Shown: positions 13,682-21,190 of the stretch, one piece after another
Numbering within the stretch: the stretch's first letter is position 1
Layout: each line of letters opens with the position of its first letter
NCBI GenBank assembly: GCA_964481485.1
Contig: CAYZVM010000057.1
Location: 1 to 28,446 of the forward strand
Direction of reading: 5' to 3'
DNA length: 28,446 bases
DNA from: M3007 sp964481485
GTDB taxonomy: Bacteria; Bacteroidota; Bacteroidia; Chitinophagales; Saprospiraceae
Position numbers and translations under genes: made by a program
The notes under the pieces: model-generated
Database searches by the model: none
Seen by the model: the letters and a program-made list of their open reading frames with translations, nothing else
Told to the model about the DNA's origin: nothing

Positions 13682-14680
13682 ATGAAACCTATCAAAATTG
13701 TCTTTCTCCTCTTCCCCCAAGCCCACCTGCTCGACCTCGCGGGTCCGGCACAGGTGTTTTACGAAGCCAACCAGTTGGGCGGACAACAACGTTTTGAAAT
13801 CCTTTTTGCGAGTGCCGACGGAGCAGCACACACCGCGCAAGGCCCCGTTTTTGCCAATATGATTTGCCCCGAAAATCTTGATTTGGGAAAAGGCGACTTT
13901 GTGTGTGTGCCGGGTTTTGATTTTTTGAGTTTTACAAAAGGGGAGATAGATGCCGCGATTGCGCACCGAAAAAACTGGCTCTGGCAGCAGCGAAAAAAGG
14001 GTGTATTCATCGGCTCGATTTGTTCCGGCGCATTGGTGTTGGGAAAAATGGGCTTGCTGGACAACGTGCAATGCACCACCCACTGGAAGTGCCTGCAATA
14101 CGCACAAACACATTTCCAGAAAGCGCGATGGCTCGACAATCGCCTCTATGTGTTTGATAAAGACTTGTTTACCAGCGCGGGCCTGACTGCCGGGATTGAC
14201 ATGGCGCTGAGCCTCGTGGACAAATGGTGCAGCCCGCTATTGGCCGCAAAAGTTGCCCAAGAAATGGTCATCAATGTGCGGCGGGCGGAAACGAAAGACC
14301 AGAAAAACATCTTCCTCGACTTCGACAACCATTTCAACGCAGAGGTATATCGGGCGCAAGAAATCCTCGCCAGCCGCCTCGATGTGGGCTTCACTGTCAG
14401 CGACTTAGCCAAAATGATGAACTTGAGCGAGCGCCACCTCGCCCGGCTGTTCAAACGCCACACCGGCCAAACCATCCAAGCTTACCGCAACCGCCTGCGC
14501 CTGCAACATGGCGAACAGTTGCTCCTAAACACCGAAATGTTTGTCAAGGAAATTGCCGTGGCCTGCGGCTACGAGAGCAGCCGACAGTTTATCAGGGTTT
14601 GGAAAAGTGAAAAAGGGGTGGGGCCGGATGGGTTTAGAAAAATGTTGACTTCTCCTGTTTTAAGCCGCCCGCACCTTTGA
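13682..14680 (+). CDS. GlxA family transcriptional regulator (DJ-1/PfpI plus AraC)
   Basis: The 332-residue protein combines an N-terminal DJ-1/PfpI-like domain (about 4-190) with a C-terminal AraC-type DNA-binding domain (about 230-325). The first contains IVFLLFPQAHLLDLAGPAQVF and the nucleophile-elbow sequence GSICSGALVLG with Cys114. The second shows two helix-turn-helix units: TVSDLAKMMNLSERHLARLF and VKEIAVACGYESSRQFIRVW. Proteins of this type often activate nearby catabolic genes in response to a small metabolite; the N-terminal domain is usually a sensor rather than an enzyme. Here the divergent sulfurtransferase gene, 99 bases away, is the natural target candidate, but that is inference. 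The gene is convergent with the aldehyde dehydrogenase, with 21 bases between. Confidence 0.92.
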   Translation: MKPIKIVFLLFPQAHLLDLAGPAQVFYEANQLGGQQRFEILFASADGAAHTAQGPVFANMICPENLDLGKGDFVCVPGFDFLSFTKGEIDAAIAHRKNWLWQQRKKGVFIGSICSGALVLGKMGLLDNVQCTTHWKCLQYAQTHFQKARWLDNRLYVFDKDLFTSAGLTAGIDMALSLVDKWCSPLLAAKVAQEMVINVRRAETKDQKNIFLDFDNHFNAEVYRAQEILASRLDVGFTVSDLAKMMNLSERHLARLFKRHTGQTIQAYRNRLRLQHGEQLLLNTEMFVKEIAVACGYESSRQFIRVWKSEKGVGPDGFRKMLTSPVLSRPHL

Positions 14681-14701
14681 ATTTAAGCTTCCGTTTGAAA
14701 A

Positions 14702-16153
14702 TCAAATCCCTCCCAGACACACATACTTCACTTCCATAAATTCCTCTAATCCGTACTTCGCGCCTTCGCGCCCGATGCCGCTTTCTTTCATGCCTCCGAA
14801 CGGGGCTACGGTGGTCGCCACAAGACCCGTATTCACACCCACCATGCCGTAGTCCAACGCCTCAGCCACGCGGAATACCCGACCAATATCACGCCCGTAA
14901 AAATAAGCCGCCAAGCCGTAGGGCGTATCATTTGCCATTGCAATTACTTCATTTTCAGTATCAAAACGAGTCACGGGTGCTACCGGGCCGAAAATTTCTT
15001 CGTGCATGATATCCATTTTTGCATCCACATCGGCCAGCACAGTGGGCTCGTAAAATGTACCTTGCATGGCGTGGCCGCCAGTGAGCAGACGTGCGCCTTT
15101 TTGCGAGGCGTCACCCACAAGGCGCGTGACTTTTTCCAACGCCTCGGCATTGATGAGCGGGCCGATATTTACGCCGTGTTCTGTGCCGGCGCCGACTTTT
15201 TGTTTTTTTACGGAGACGATAAATTTTTCCAAAAACTGCTCATACACAGCATTTTGCACAAAAATCCGGTTGGCGCATACACAAGTTTGACCGGCATTGC
15301 GGTATTTGGAAACTATGGCGCCCTCGACCGCCGCGTCCAAATCGGCATCGTCAAACACGATAAACGGCGCGTTGCCGCCGAGTTCGAGCGAGATTTTTTT
15401 CACCGTACCCGCGCATTGGCGCATCAAGAGTTTGCCTACTTCGGTGCTGCCGGTAAAAGAAAGTTTGCGTACCACTTGGCTGTCCGTCAGTTCCTTGCCG
15501 ATGGCCGGGGCATCGAGGCCAGTCACGATATTCAGCACACCTGCGGGGAATCCGGCACGCATGGCGAGTTCGGCCAACGCCAATGCGGAGAGCGGGGTTT
15601 CTTCGGAAGGCTTCAACACTACGGTGCAGCCAGCCGCCAGCGCGGGCGCTACTTTCCTCGTTATCATGGCGTTGGGAAAATTCCAAGGGGTGATGGCGGC
15701 CACCACGCCGACGGGTTGTTTGGTCACAAGCAGCCGCACGCCGGGCATGTGCGGCGGGATAATGTCGCCGTAGGCGCGTTTGCCTTCTTCGGCAAACCAC
15801 TCGATGAACGAAGCGCCGTACCGGATTTCGCCGCGGGCTTCGGCGAGTGGTTTGCCCTGTTCGAGGGTCAACAGGAGGCCGAGGTCATCGGCATTTTCAA
15901 GGATGAGGTCATACCAGCGGCGCAGGGTATGGGCGCGGGAAGTGGCGGTTTTGGAACGCCATTCGGGCAAGGCAGCTTCGGCAGCAACGATGGCGCGGCG
16001 GGTTTCGGCGGCTCCCAAATCGGCGACTTGCGCCAAGAGTTTGCCATCGGCGGGGTTGGTGACCGGGAAAGTGTTGCCCGAATCGGCAGCCACCCATTGG
16101 CCATTGATAAAGGCTTCGTGGCGCAGGAGGGTGGAATCTTTTAGAAAGGACAT
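14702..16153 (-). CDS. gabD: NAD(P)-dependent succinate-semialdehyde dehydrogenase type
   Basis: The 483-residue cytoplasmic aldehyde dehydrogenase matches the length and motifs of the GabD group, which oxidises succinate semialdehyde to succinate in GABA and related breakdown. Visible are the oxyanion-hole Asn in TPWNFP (155-160), cofactor contacts KPSEETP (181-187) and FTGSTEVG (233-240), the general base Glu257 in LELGGNAPF, and the nucleophile Cys291 in NAGQTCVCANR. The second nearby cysteine (Cys293) is common in GabD and can form a redox-sensitive disulfide. EEIFGPV and PFGGMKESGIGREG complete the pattern. No GABA transaminase gene is nearby, so the exact substrate is inferred from sequence only. 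It lies 30 bases downstream of the second Uma2 gene on the same strand, possibly co-transcribed. Confidence 0.9.
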   Translation of the reverse strand: MSFLKDSTLLRHEAFINGQWVAADSGNTFPVTNPADGKLLAQVADLGAAETRRAIVAAEAALPEWRSKTATSRAHTLRRWYDLILENADDLGLLLTLEQGKPLAEARGEIRYGASFIEWFAEEGKRAYGDIIPPHMPGVRLLVTKQPVGVVAAITPWNFPNAMITRKVAPALAAGCTVVLKPSEETPLSALALAELAMRAGFPAGVLNIVTGLDAPAIGKELTDSQVVRKLSFTGSTEVGKLLMRQCAGTVKKISLELGGNAPFIVFDDADLDAAVEGAIVSKYRNAGQTCVCANRIFVQNAVYEQFLEKFIVSVKKQKVGAGTEHGVNIGPLINAEALEKVTRLVGDASQKGARLLTGGHAMQGTFYEPTVLADVDAKMDIMHEEIFGPVAPVTRFDTENEVIAMANDTPYGLAAYFYGRDIGRVFRVAEALDYGMVGVNTGLVATTVAPFGGMKESGIGREGAKYGLEEFMEVKYVCLGGI

Positions 16154-16183
16154 TTTGATGGTAGGTTTTGGATTTACAGTTGC

Positions 16184-16819
16184 TCAAATTTTTCGCTTCA
16201 TCACTTCCAATGGCAGTTCAAAGCCGGGCAGCACATCTTCGCCAGAAAGTTTTTTGCCATCAAAACCTTCTACGATTTCAGTTTCCTGCCCTTGCCGATA
16301 GATGTACGCCTTCTCTTCATAGGGGTCAATGAGCCACGCGAGCCGGACGCCGTTGGCCATCCATGTGTCGGTCATTTTTTGTTGTACTTTTTTCAGGCGG
16401 TCGGTAGAGGAACGGAGTTCAGCGACGAAATCGGGTACGACGGGTATGAAGATTTCTTCGTCATCTGGAATATTTCTCAGACGCTCTTCCGAAATCCAAG
16501 CAGCATCTGGTGATTTGGTTGCACCGTTGGGCAAATCAAAACCCGACGATGGCCCATGCAGTTCTCCCAAACCATATTGATTGTGCCACATAAATAGGAA
16601 ACCGCTTAATTTCGGCTCCCGTGTGCCGGAACCTCTTTTTACTGGAGACATAATTATAACTTTTCCATCGGCCTCGCGCTCCATCCTCAAGTCGGGGAAT
16701 CGCTCTGCCAATAGGGTGAACTGCTCTTTGCTCATCGGCTCTTCAAATGAGATGGCACCCAGCCTGACGACTGTTTCTTCGAGCGAGAGGGTTTCCTTTT
16801 CCAACATTTCTGCTACCAT
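16184..16819 (-). CDS. Uma2 family endonuclease
   Basis: This complete 211-residue member of the Uma2 (DUF820) family belongs to the PD-(D/E)XK nuclease fold. Signatures are KSPDAAWIS with Asp105, PDFVAELRSS with Glu134, a lysine/glutamine-rich helix (LKKVQQKM) and VRLAWLIDPYEEKAYIYRQG at about 158-177. It shares these and the FDLPNGA segment with the partial gene at 1-587, although the N-termini differ. The frame starts at the ATG at 16819, with a good TAnnTTTG element 20 bases upstream. The cellular role of Uma2 proteins is not established; their multi-copy presence suggests either mobile spread or a selfish or defence role. Confidence 0.9.
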   Translation of the reverse strand: MVAEMLEKETLSLEETVVRLGAISFEEPMSKEQFTLLAERFPDLRMEREADGKVIIMSPVKRGSGTREPKLSGFLFMWHNQYGLGELHGPSSGFDLPNGATKSPDAAWISEERLRNIPDDEEIFIPVVPDFVAELRSSTDRLKKVQQKMTDTWMANGVRLAWLIDPYEEKAYIYRQGQETEIVEGFDGKKLSGEDVLPGFELPLEVMKRKI

Positions 16820-16839
16820 ATTCTTGTATTTTGCTTTTG

Positions 16840-16847
16840 CAAAAATA
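16840..16847 (-). promoter_or_regulatory. candidate -7 element of the second Uma2 gene
   Basis: Minus-strand TATTTTTG, identical to the octamer in front of the first Uma2 gene (605-612) and at nearly the same distance from the ATG (20 versus 17 bases). Confidence 0.4.
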
Positions 16848-16856
16848 ACGCATTTT

Positions 16857-17633
16857 TCAATTCGGCTCTAAGCGACCGAACGGCGGCGGCTCGGTGTCGA
16901 ATCCGGGTCGCACAAATTTTTGCCAATCGGGGAATAACCGCCCCATGATGCGGCGAAATTGTTCGATTTGTGCCTGAAATTCAGTGATTGCGCTGTTTTT
17001 ATCAGAAAAATAACGCCGCAAAACCTCCCACGCCCCGATGCTGCGCCCGGCTGCAATCATGGCGATTTTGGCACTGCCGTTGGCATCGCTTTGTTGTGGG
17101 CCGCCCCAGTAGGATTCGTGCATATCTTCCATGCCCCCGATGGCGCGCTGTGCTTTTACAAATTGAAAATGCAAGTACCATCGAATCACATCCACGGCAT
17201 CGGCCAGTTCGCTGCGGTCGTCGGGATAAGGGCCGATGGGTTCCTCCCGTTCGCCGAAAATGTCAACGCCTTTGGCTTTGAAAGCCGCTTCGTTTTCTTT
17301 AAAAAAAGCATTCACAGCCCGGTAGTAGCGCATCCCGCGTTCGCGCATGGCGTTTTGGTGAGCTTCTGCTTGAAGACCGGGGCCGGGCAGGGGTTCGTTC
17401 AGGATTTCGTTCCAATCAATACCCAACTCATCCATGCGCTCGGCCATTTTGTCTTCCACACCTTCAAACATTTTTTCAAACTCGGCAAAGTAATCTTCGG
17501 ATGTCCAGTCTTTGCCTTTTGCCCAGCGTTTTTGCTCGATGACACCCATCGTGCAACGCGCTACAAACGAACAGCGTTCGCACCAACGGTCGCACCAGTT
17601 GTGGATGCCCGATATGGTGTTGTCAGGTTTCAT
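16857..17633 (-). CDS. protein of unknown function with N-terminal cysteine cluster
   Basis: I cannot name a function for this 258-residue protein. It opens with HNWCDRWCERCSFVARC: Cys14, Cys18, Cys21 and Cys27, spacing C-x3-C-x2-C-x5-C, which could hold a zinc ion or an iron-sulfur cluster. The rest is mostly charged helix. Residues about 45-70 (DYFAEFEKMFEGVEDKMAERM), 90-125 and 145-190 (ELADAVDVIRWYLHFQFVKAQRAIGG) resemble a four-helix arrangement with conserved-looking Glu, His and Trp. A second cluster reads MIAAGRSIGAWEVLRRYF near 190-208. It has no signal peptide or membrane segment. CxxxCxxC recalls radical SAM enzymes, but the barrel is absent. It is preceded by its own possible promoter (TACCTTTA at 17661-17668, minus strand). 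It may be a redox or metal-binding cytoplasmic protein; that is inference. Confidence 0.8.
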   Translation of the reverse strand: MKPDNTISGIHNWCDRWCERCSFVARCTMGVIEQKRWAKGKDWTSEDYFAEFEKMFEGVEDKMAERMDELGIDWNEILNEPLPGPGLQAEAHQNAMRERGMRYYRAVNAFFKENEAAFKAKGVDIFGEREEPIGPYPDDRSELADAVDVIRWYLHFQFVKAQRAIGGMEDMHESYWGGPQQSDANGSAKIAMIAAGRSIGAWEVLRRYFSDKNSAITEFQAQIEQFRRIMGRLFPDWQKFVRPGFDTEPPPFGRLEPN

Positions 17634-17827
17634 ACGGTGAGTGTCATTTTGTTTTTTGCATAAAGGTAAAAGTTCGCGTGTCCCATTTTTTGATTTTTCG
17701 CATCGGGCGGTGTTTTGCCCGGTCAGCCCCCAAAACCTTCCCGTTCAGTCACTTTCATTTTTTTCCTCGCCCCGCCTGTGAAATGTTTGTGCCGTGATTG
17801 ATTCAAAGAACAAAAAACAAGCATTGT

Positions 17828-19150
17828 ATGAACACCAAGTTTTTACTCCCCGCTTTTATGGCTCTCGTATTTGCCCAAACATTGGTGGCGCAAAACCTCG
17901 CCGAAGCGAAGCGGCTCGCCGAAGCAGGCCGACATTTCGAGGCCGAAGAAATCTACAATTCCTATTTAGAGAAACACCCCGATGACCTTGAAGCGCTCAT
18001 CGGGGCGGGCTACAATTACTCTTGGGCAAAACAAAGCAAACAGGCCGCTCAAAAATTTGAGGCCGCGCTGGCCATTGACCCCACCAATCCCGATGCGCTC
18101 GTGGGCAAAGGCTACAACCTCGCTTGGTCGGGACAGTACGCGGCGGCCAAGTACCCGTTCATGGCATTGGAAAGGCTCAAGCCGGGCAATGAAGAGGCCC
18201 GCAAAGGGTTGGGCTACGTCTATTTGTGGCAAGGAAACGGGCAGGTGGCAATTGATTATTTTGAAAAATTAGTGCTTGAGTTCCCCCACAACATCGAGTA
18301 TTATATCGCCTTGGCACAGTCGTATTTGATAGAAAGCCACATAAAAAAGGCGCGTATCGCGCTCCGGTCAGGTTTGCAAATTGACGGCACAAACCGCGTA
18401 GCAAATGAACTTTTAGAAAATACCTACGGTGCTGCCGCGCCGCTCGAACTGGACGTATGGACAGGCTATTCAAAGGTCAACGACTTGGGCAATTTCAATT
18501 TGCGCACCGTGCAACTCACTGGCCAAGTCGCCAAAAAACTGCGGATGTTCCTCAAATACGACAACTCGCTCACGCTCGACCTTGCCTCTCTGGTGCGTAC
18601 CAATCAAGAAGCACAGGCATTCTCTATCGGCGGAGTGATGGCTTGGGACAGGCAACTGACCAGTCGCTTTGAGTATGGCGCACGTTTGCTGCCAGACAAT
18701 GCCACACAGCAGATCTTCAGCACTGAGCAAGTTTATTTTTTAGCCAATGGCATGAGCATAAAAGGTGGGGGTTTTTTCGGCCTCGGCAACAATATCTCCG
18801 ATGAATGGCTCGCCTACGCAAGCGTCCGCGTCCCGGTGGCGCGGTTCTACGCCATAGAGCCGTATTATTTCTATTCCCGCGTGGAAAACGGCCCCCGCCC
18901 GGAGAACCGCTTTATGCTCAACAATCAATTTCGCAACGAAAAAGGGTATGAGTTGAATCTCGGCTTGCTTTACGGAAAAGCTGCCGTGAACCGCGATGCT
19001 ACCGAAGACAGCATTTTTGGCGGCTATGTCACCGCGCTGCTTCCATTCAGCCAGACGGTGTGGGGGCAATTTTCCATCCGCTATGAAAAAGCGCCATTAG
19101 ATGACCTCGTTGCGGCAGCATTGGGTGTGAAACTGCGGCTCGAAAAGTAA
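17828..19150 (+). CDS. TPR-containing YaiO-type outer-membrane beta-barrel protein
   Basis: The 440-residue protein has a signal peptide (1-22, ending TLVAQ), then TPR helices at about 23-195 (LAEAKRLAEAGRHFEAEEIY, ALIGAGYNYSWAKQSKQAAQ, ALVGKGYNLAWSGQYAAAK, GLGYVYLWQGNGQVAIDYF). From about 205 to the end are alternating amphipathic strands typical of an outer-membrane barrel (ELDVWTGYSKVNDLGNFNLR, QFSIRYEKAPLDDLVAAALG). TPR followed by barrel is the arrangement of PgaA, the poly-N-acetylglucosamine porin, and of YaiO-type proteins. The start at 17828 gives a proper signal peptide; ten further in-frame codons upstream do not. The glycosyltransferase gene starts 55 bases after the stop on the same strand with no terminator between, so the two form an operon, pointing to export of the polymer made by that enzyme. 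Confidence 0.87.
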   Translation: MNTKFLLPAFMALVFAQTLVAQNLAEAKRLAEAGRHFEAEEIYNSYLEKHPDDLEALIGAGYNYSWAKQSKQAAQKFEAALAIDPTNPDALVGKGYNLAWSGQYAAAKYPFMALERLKPGNEEARKGLGYVYLWQGNGQVAIDYFEKLVLEFPHNIEYYIALAQSYLIESHIKKARIALRSGLQIDGTNRVANELLENTYGAAAPLELDVWTGYSKVNDLGNFNLRTVQLTGQVAKKLRMFLKYDNSLTLDLASLVRTNQEAQAFSIGGVMAWDRQLTSRFEYGARLLPDNATQQIFSTEQVYFLANGMSIKGGGFFGLGNNISDEWLAYASVRVPVARFYAIEPYYFYSRVENGPRPENRFMLNNQFRNEKGYELNLGLLYGKAAVNRDATEDSIFGGYVTALLPFSQTVWGQFSIRYEKAPLDDLVAAALGVKLRLEK

Positions 19151-19205
19151 GTCCCTGCATTTCTCTCACTCTATCACATCTCTCGCCCATCTCACACTTA
19201 CAGCC

Positions 19206-21077
19206 ATGTCATCCAAAAATACAACTCAATTTTCCCCTGCTCAAGTCATGTCTATCCCAGCCTTGCCCGTCATCAAAACAACTGCCCAAGCACCCGCCAA
19301 GCCGGAGCGTGTCATGGCTGCATCGCCCAGCCCGGTGATGTATTTCACTATTTTCACGGCGTGGATTGCAGCGCTGTTGTGGTTTCAGCCGCGGCTGCTT
19401 TTGCTGCTCGATATGGCGTACAGCTTGCCCAGCCGCATCGCTCTGTGGACGTTCATCGGCTTCATTGATTTTGCGTGGCTGTATGGGATGTACAATATTG
19501 GAGTGGTCGCATTTGCCACATTGTACAAAATGTTGGGCAAAAAAAGCCCGCTCAGCAAAATCCCCGCTGTCGCAACGGCACAGCCACCGGTGGCCATTCT
19601 TTACACGACTTGCAACGACTTTGTGGAGGAAAGCGTCGCGTCTTGCGTGCGGCAGGAATATCCAAACTACACGGTCTATATCCTCGACGACTCTTCGCAG
19701 CAGGAATTCAAAGACCGAGTGGATGCTTTCGCAGCGCAATATCCCGACTTGGTGCAAGTGGTGCGCCGCCCCGACCGCAAGGCATTCAAGGCCGGAAATA
19801 TGAATCACGGCCTCGCCAACTTCGCCGTGGAAGAACCCTACTTCGCCATAGCCGATGCCGACGAAATCCTGCCTTCGGATTTTTTGACAAAAACGGTAAC
19901 CGTGCTGGAAACTGACCCGACCTGTGGCTTTGTGCAAGCCAATCACCGCTCCAACCCCAACGACCACAGCCCGCTCGCCAAATCGCTTGGCGTAGGCATT
20001 GATATCCACTGGAAATGGTACCAGCCGTTGCGCAACGACTACGGATTCGTCATGTTCCTCGGCCATGGGGCGCTGCTCCGCCGCGAGGTGTGGGAGAAAA
20101 TCGGCGGCTTCCCCGACATCGTGAGCGAGGATTTGGGCTTTGCCATTCATGCCCGCGAACTCGGCTATCGCGGTCGTTTTTTGGAAGACGTGGTTTGCTA
20201 TGAGAGTTTTCCCGATTCGGTGCGGGCTTTCCGCATCCGCCATATCAAATGGACACGCGGCACGTCGGAGTTTTTGAAGAAAAAAATGGGCTGGCTGCTC
20301 CGCGCCAAAAATATCTCGTGGACAGAAAAGCTTGACATCCTGTTCCCGACTTTGAACTTGCCGCTCACGCTGCTCTATTTCTTTTTCATGCTCAATGCCA
20401 ATTTGGCGCTGCCGTACTTTTTTGGCTACCGCCAAGACCTCACCTTCGTGGTGGGCGGCTCTGAGTTTTTGTTGCCGATAATCACGCTCGACCCGGATTT
20501 CCAGGTTATCTACGGCTGGGATTTTTATCTCATCACGCTGATGACGTTTTTCGCGCCGGTGCTGTCTTTTGTGGTAGCGTTGGCCGCACAGCCGGGCAAG
20601 TTGTTCCGGTTTTTGAGCCACAGCACGGCGATGTACGCGGCGCTCACGCCCCTTTCGAGCATCGGCGTGTTGGCTTATTTTATTTCGGGAAAGGCTTTTT
20701 TCCTCGTCACGGGCGACCAGCAGCAGACGGAGCATTTAAGTCAAACAAAATCAGGGGATTGGCTGGCGGGTGCCCGCGCAGGCTGGCAACATTTTTTGGC
20801 AAAAAGCCACCCCGATACGCGCCTCGTTCAGGGGTTTGAAATTGCCACTGGGCTGCTTTTTGGCATTGCTTCGCTGGTGATGTTCCAGATTTCGTTCATG
20901 GGACTTTGCCTCGCGTTTTTGCTGTTGCCAATCATGCATCATTTGAAATGGGAAAACCGCTTCGTGCGCGGGCTGGTGTATGTGCCGTTTGCGCTCATCA
21001 TGTTGGGCGTGTTGTTGTCGGGGTTCAGCGTGTTTGGGATGAAAGCGGTGTTTTTTGGGTACGGGTTTCATTTTTGA
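19206..21077 (+). CDS. cellulose-synthase-like family 2 glycosyltransferase
   Basis: This 623-residue processive-type membrane glycosyltransferase would polymerise a sugar from a nucleotide donor at the inner membrane. Two membrane segments (about 44-62 and 78-108) precede the GT-A domain (about 125-360). Donor and catalytic motifs are LDDSS (Asp161-162), ADADE (Asp217, Asp219) and the base in VSEDLG (Asp309). The position of the acceptor motif QxxRW reads RHIKW (345-349), an unusual substitution. Four or more helices follow. FLVTGD at 499-504 resembles the FxVTxK gating loop of cellulose synthase but ends in Asp. There is no PilZ domain, so c-di-GMP control is not expected from this chain; two or three extra helices replace it. 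It is operonic with the TPR-barrel gene and followed by a terminator. The polymer is unknown. Confidence 0.9.
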   Translation: MSSKNTTQFSPAQVMSIPALPVIKTTAQAPAKPERVMAASPSPVMYFTIFTAWIAALLWFQPRLLLLLDMAYSLPSRIALWTFIGFIDFAWLYGMYNIGVVAFATLYKMLGKKSPLSKIPAVATAQPPVAILYTTCNDFVEESVASCVRQEYPNYTVYILDDSSQQEFKDRVDAFAAQYPDLVQVVRRPDRKAFKAGNMNHGLANFAVEEPYFAIADADEILPSDFLTKTVTVLETDPTCGFVQANHRSNPNDHSPLAKSLGVGIDIHWKWYQPLRNDYGFVMFLGHGALLRREVWEKIGGFPDIVSEDLGFAIHARELGYRGRFLEDVVCYESFPDSVRAFRIRHIKWTRGTSEFLKKKMGWLLRAKNISWTEKLDILFPTLNLPLTLLYFFFMLNANLALPYFFGYRQDLTFVVGGSEFLLPIITLDPDFQVIYGWDFYLITLMTFFAPVLSFVVALAAQPGKLFRFLSHSTAMYAALTPLSSIGVLAYFISGKAFFLVTGDQQQTEHLSQTKSGDWLAGARAGWQHFLAKSHPDTRLVQGFEIATGLLFGIASLVMFQISFMGLCLAFLLLPIMHHLKWENRFVRGLVYVPFALIMLGVLLSGFSVFGMKAVFFGYGFHF

Positions 21078-21110
21078 TCACATGGTGGTCTTCATGCCGC
21101 ACAAATTATT

Positions 21111-21156
21111 CCTCGGGTTTGCCAGTAGTACAATACTGCGAACGCCGAGGTTTTTT
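21111..21156 (+). terminator. intrinsic terminator of the glycosyltransferase operon
   Basis: CCTCGG at 21111-21116 pairs with CCGAGG at 21145-21150. Inside it, GTTTGC pairs with GCGAAC (one G-U pair) and AGTA with TACT, leaving a GTACAA loop and single bulged bases. Six T follow (21151-21156). It separates the glycosyltransferase pair from the next gene at 21191. Confidence 0.9.
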
Positions 21157-21190
21157 CGTTTGAAAGTAGTTTTCTAAACATCTAATCTTT

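Noticed and set aside
12707..14113. Long in-frame extension of the sulfurtransferase frame to an ATG at 14113
   Set aside because: The extra part is antisense to the regulator gene, has no family-like sequence, and the ATG at 13582 gives a clean signal peptide with a promoter-like element just upstream.
17571..17600. CxxxCxxC as a radical SAM signature
   Set aside because: The rest of the protein is helical and lacks the barrel and the SAM-binding motifs.
19209..20735. 508-codon open frame antisense to the glycosyltransferase gene
   Set aside because: Composition is rich in Arg, Gln and His, with no domain; it is a shadow of the codon usage of the real gene. The same holds for long antisense frames at 15002-16144, 25806-26969, 1650-2654 and 9730-10599.
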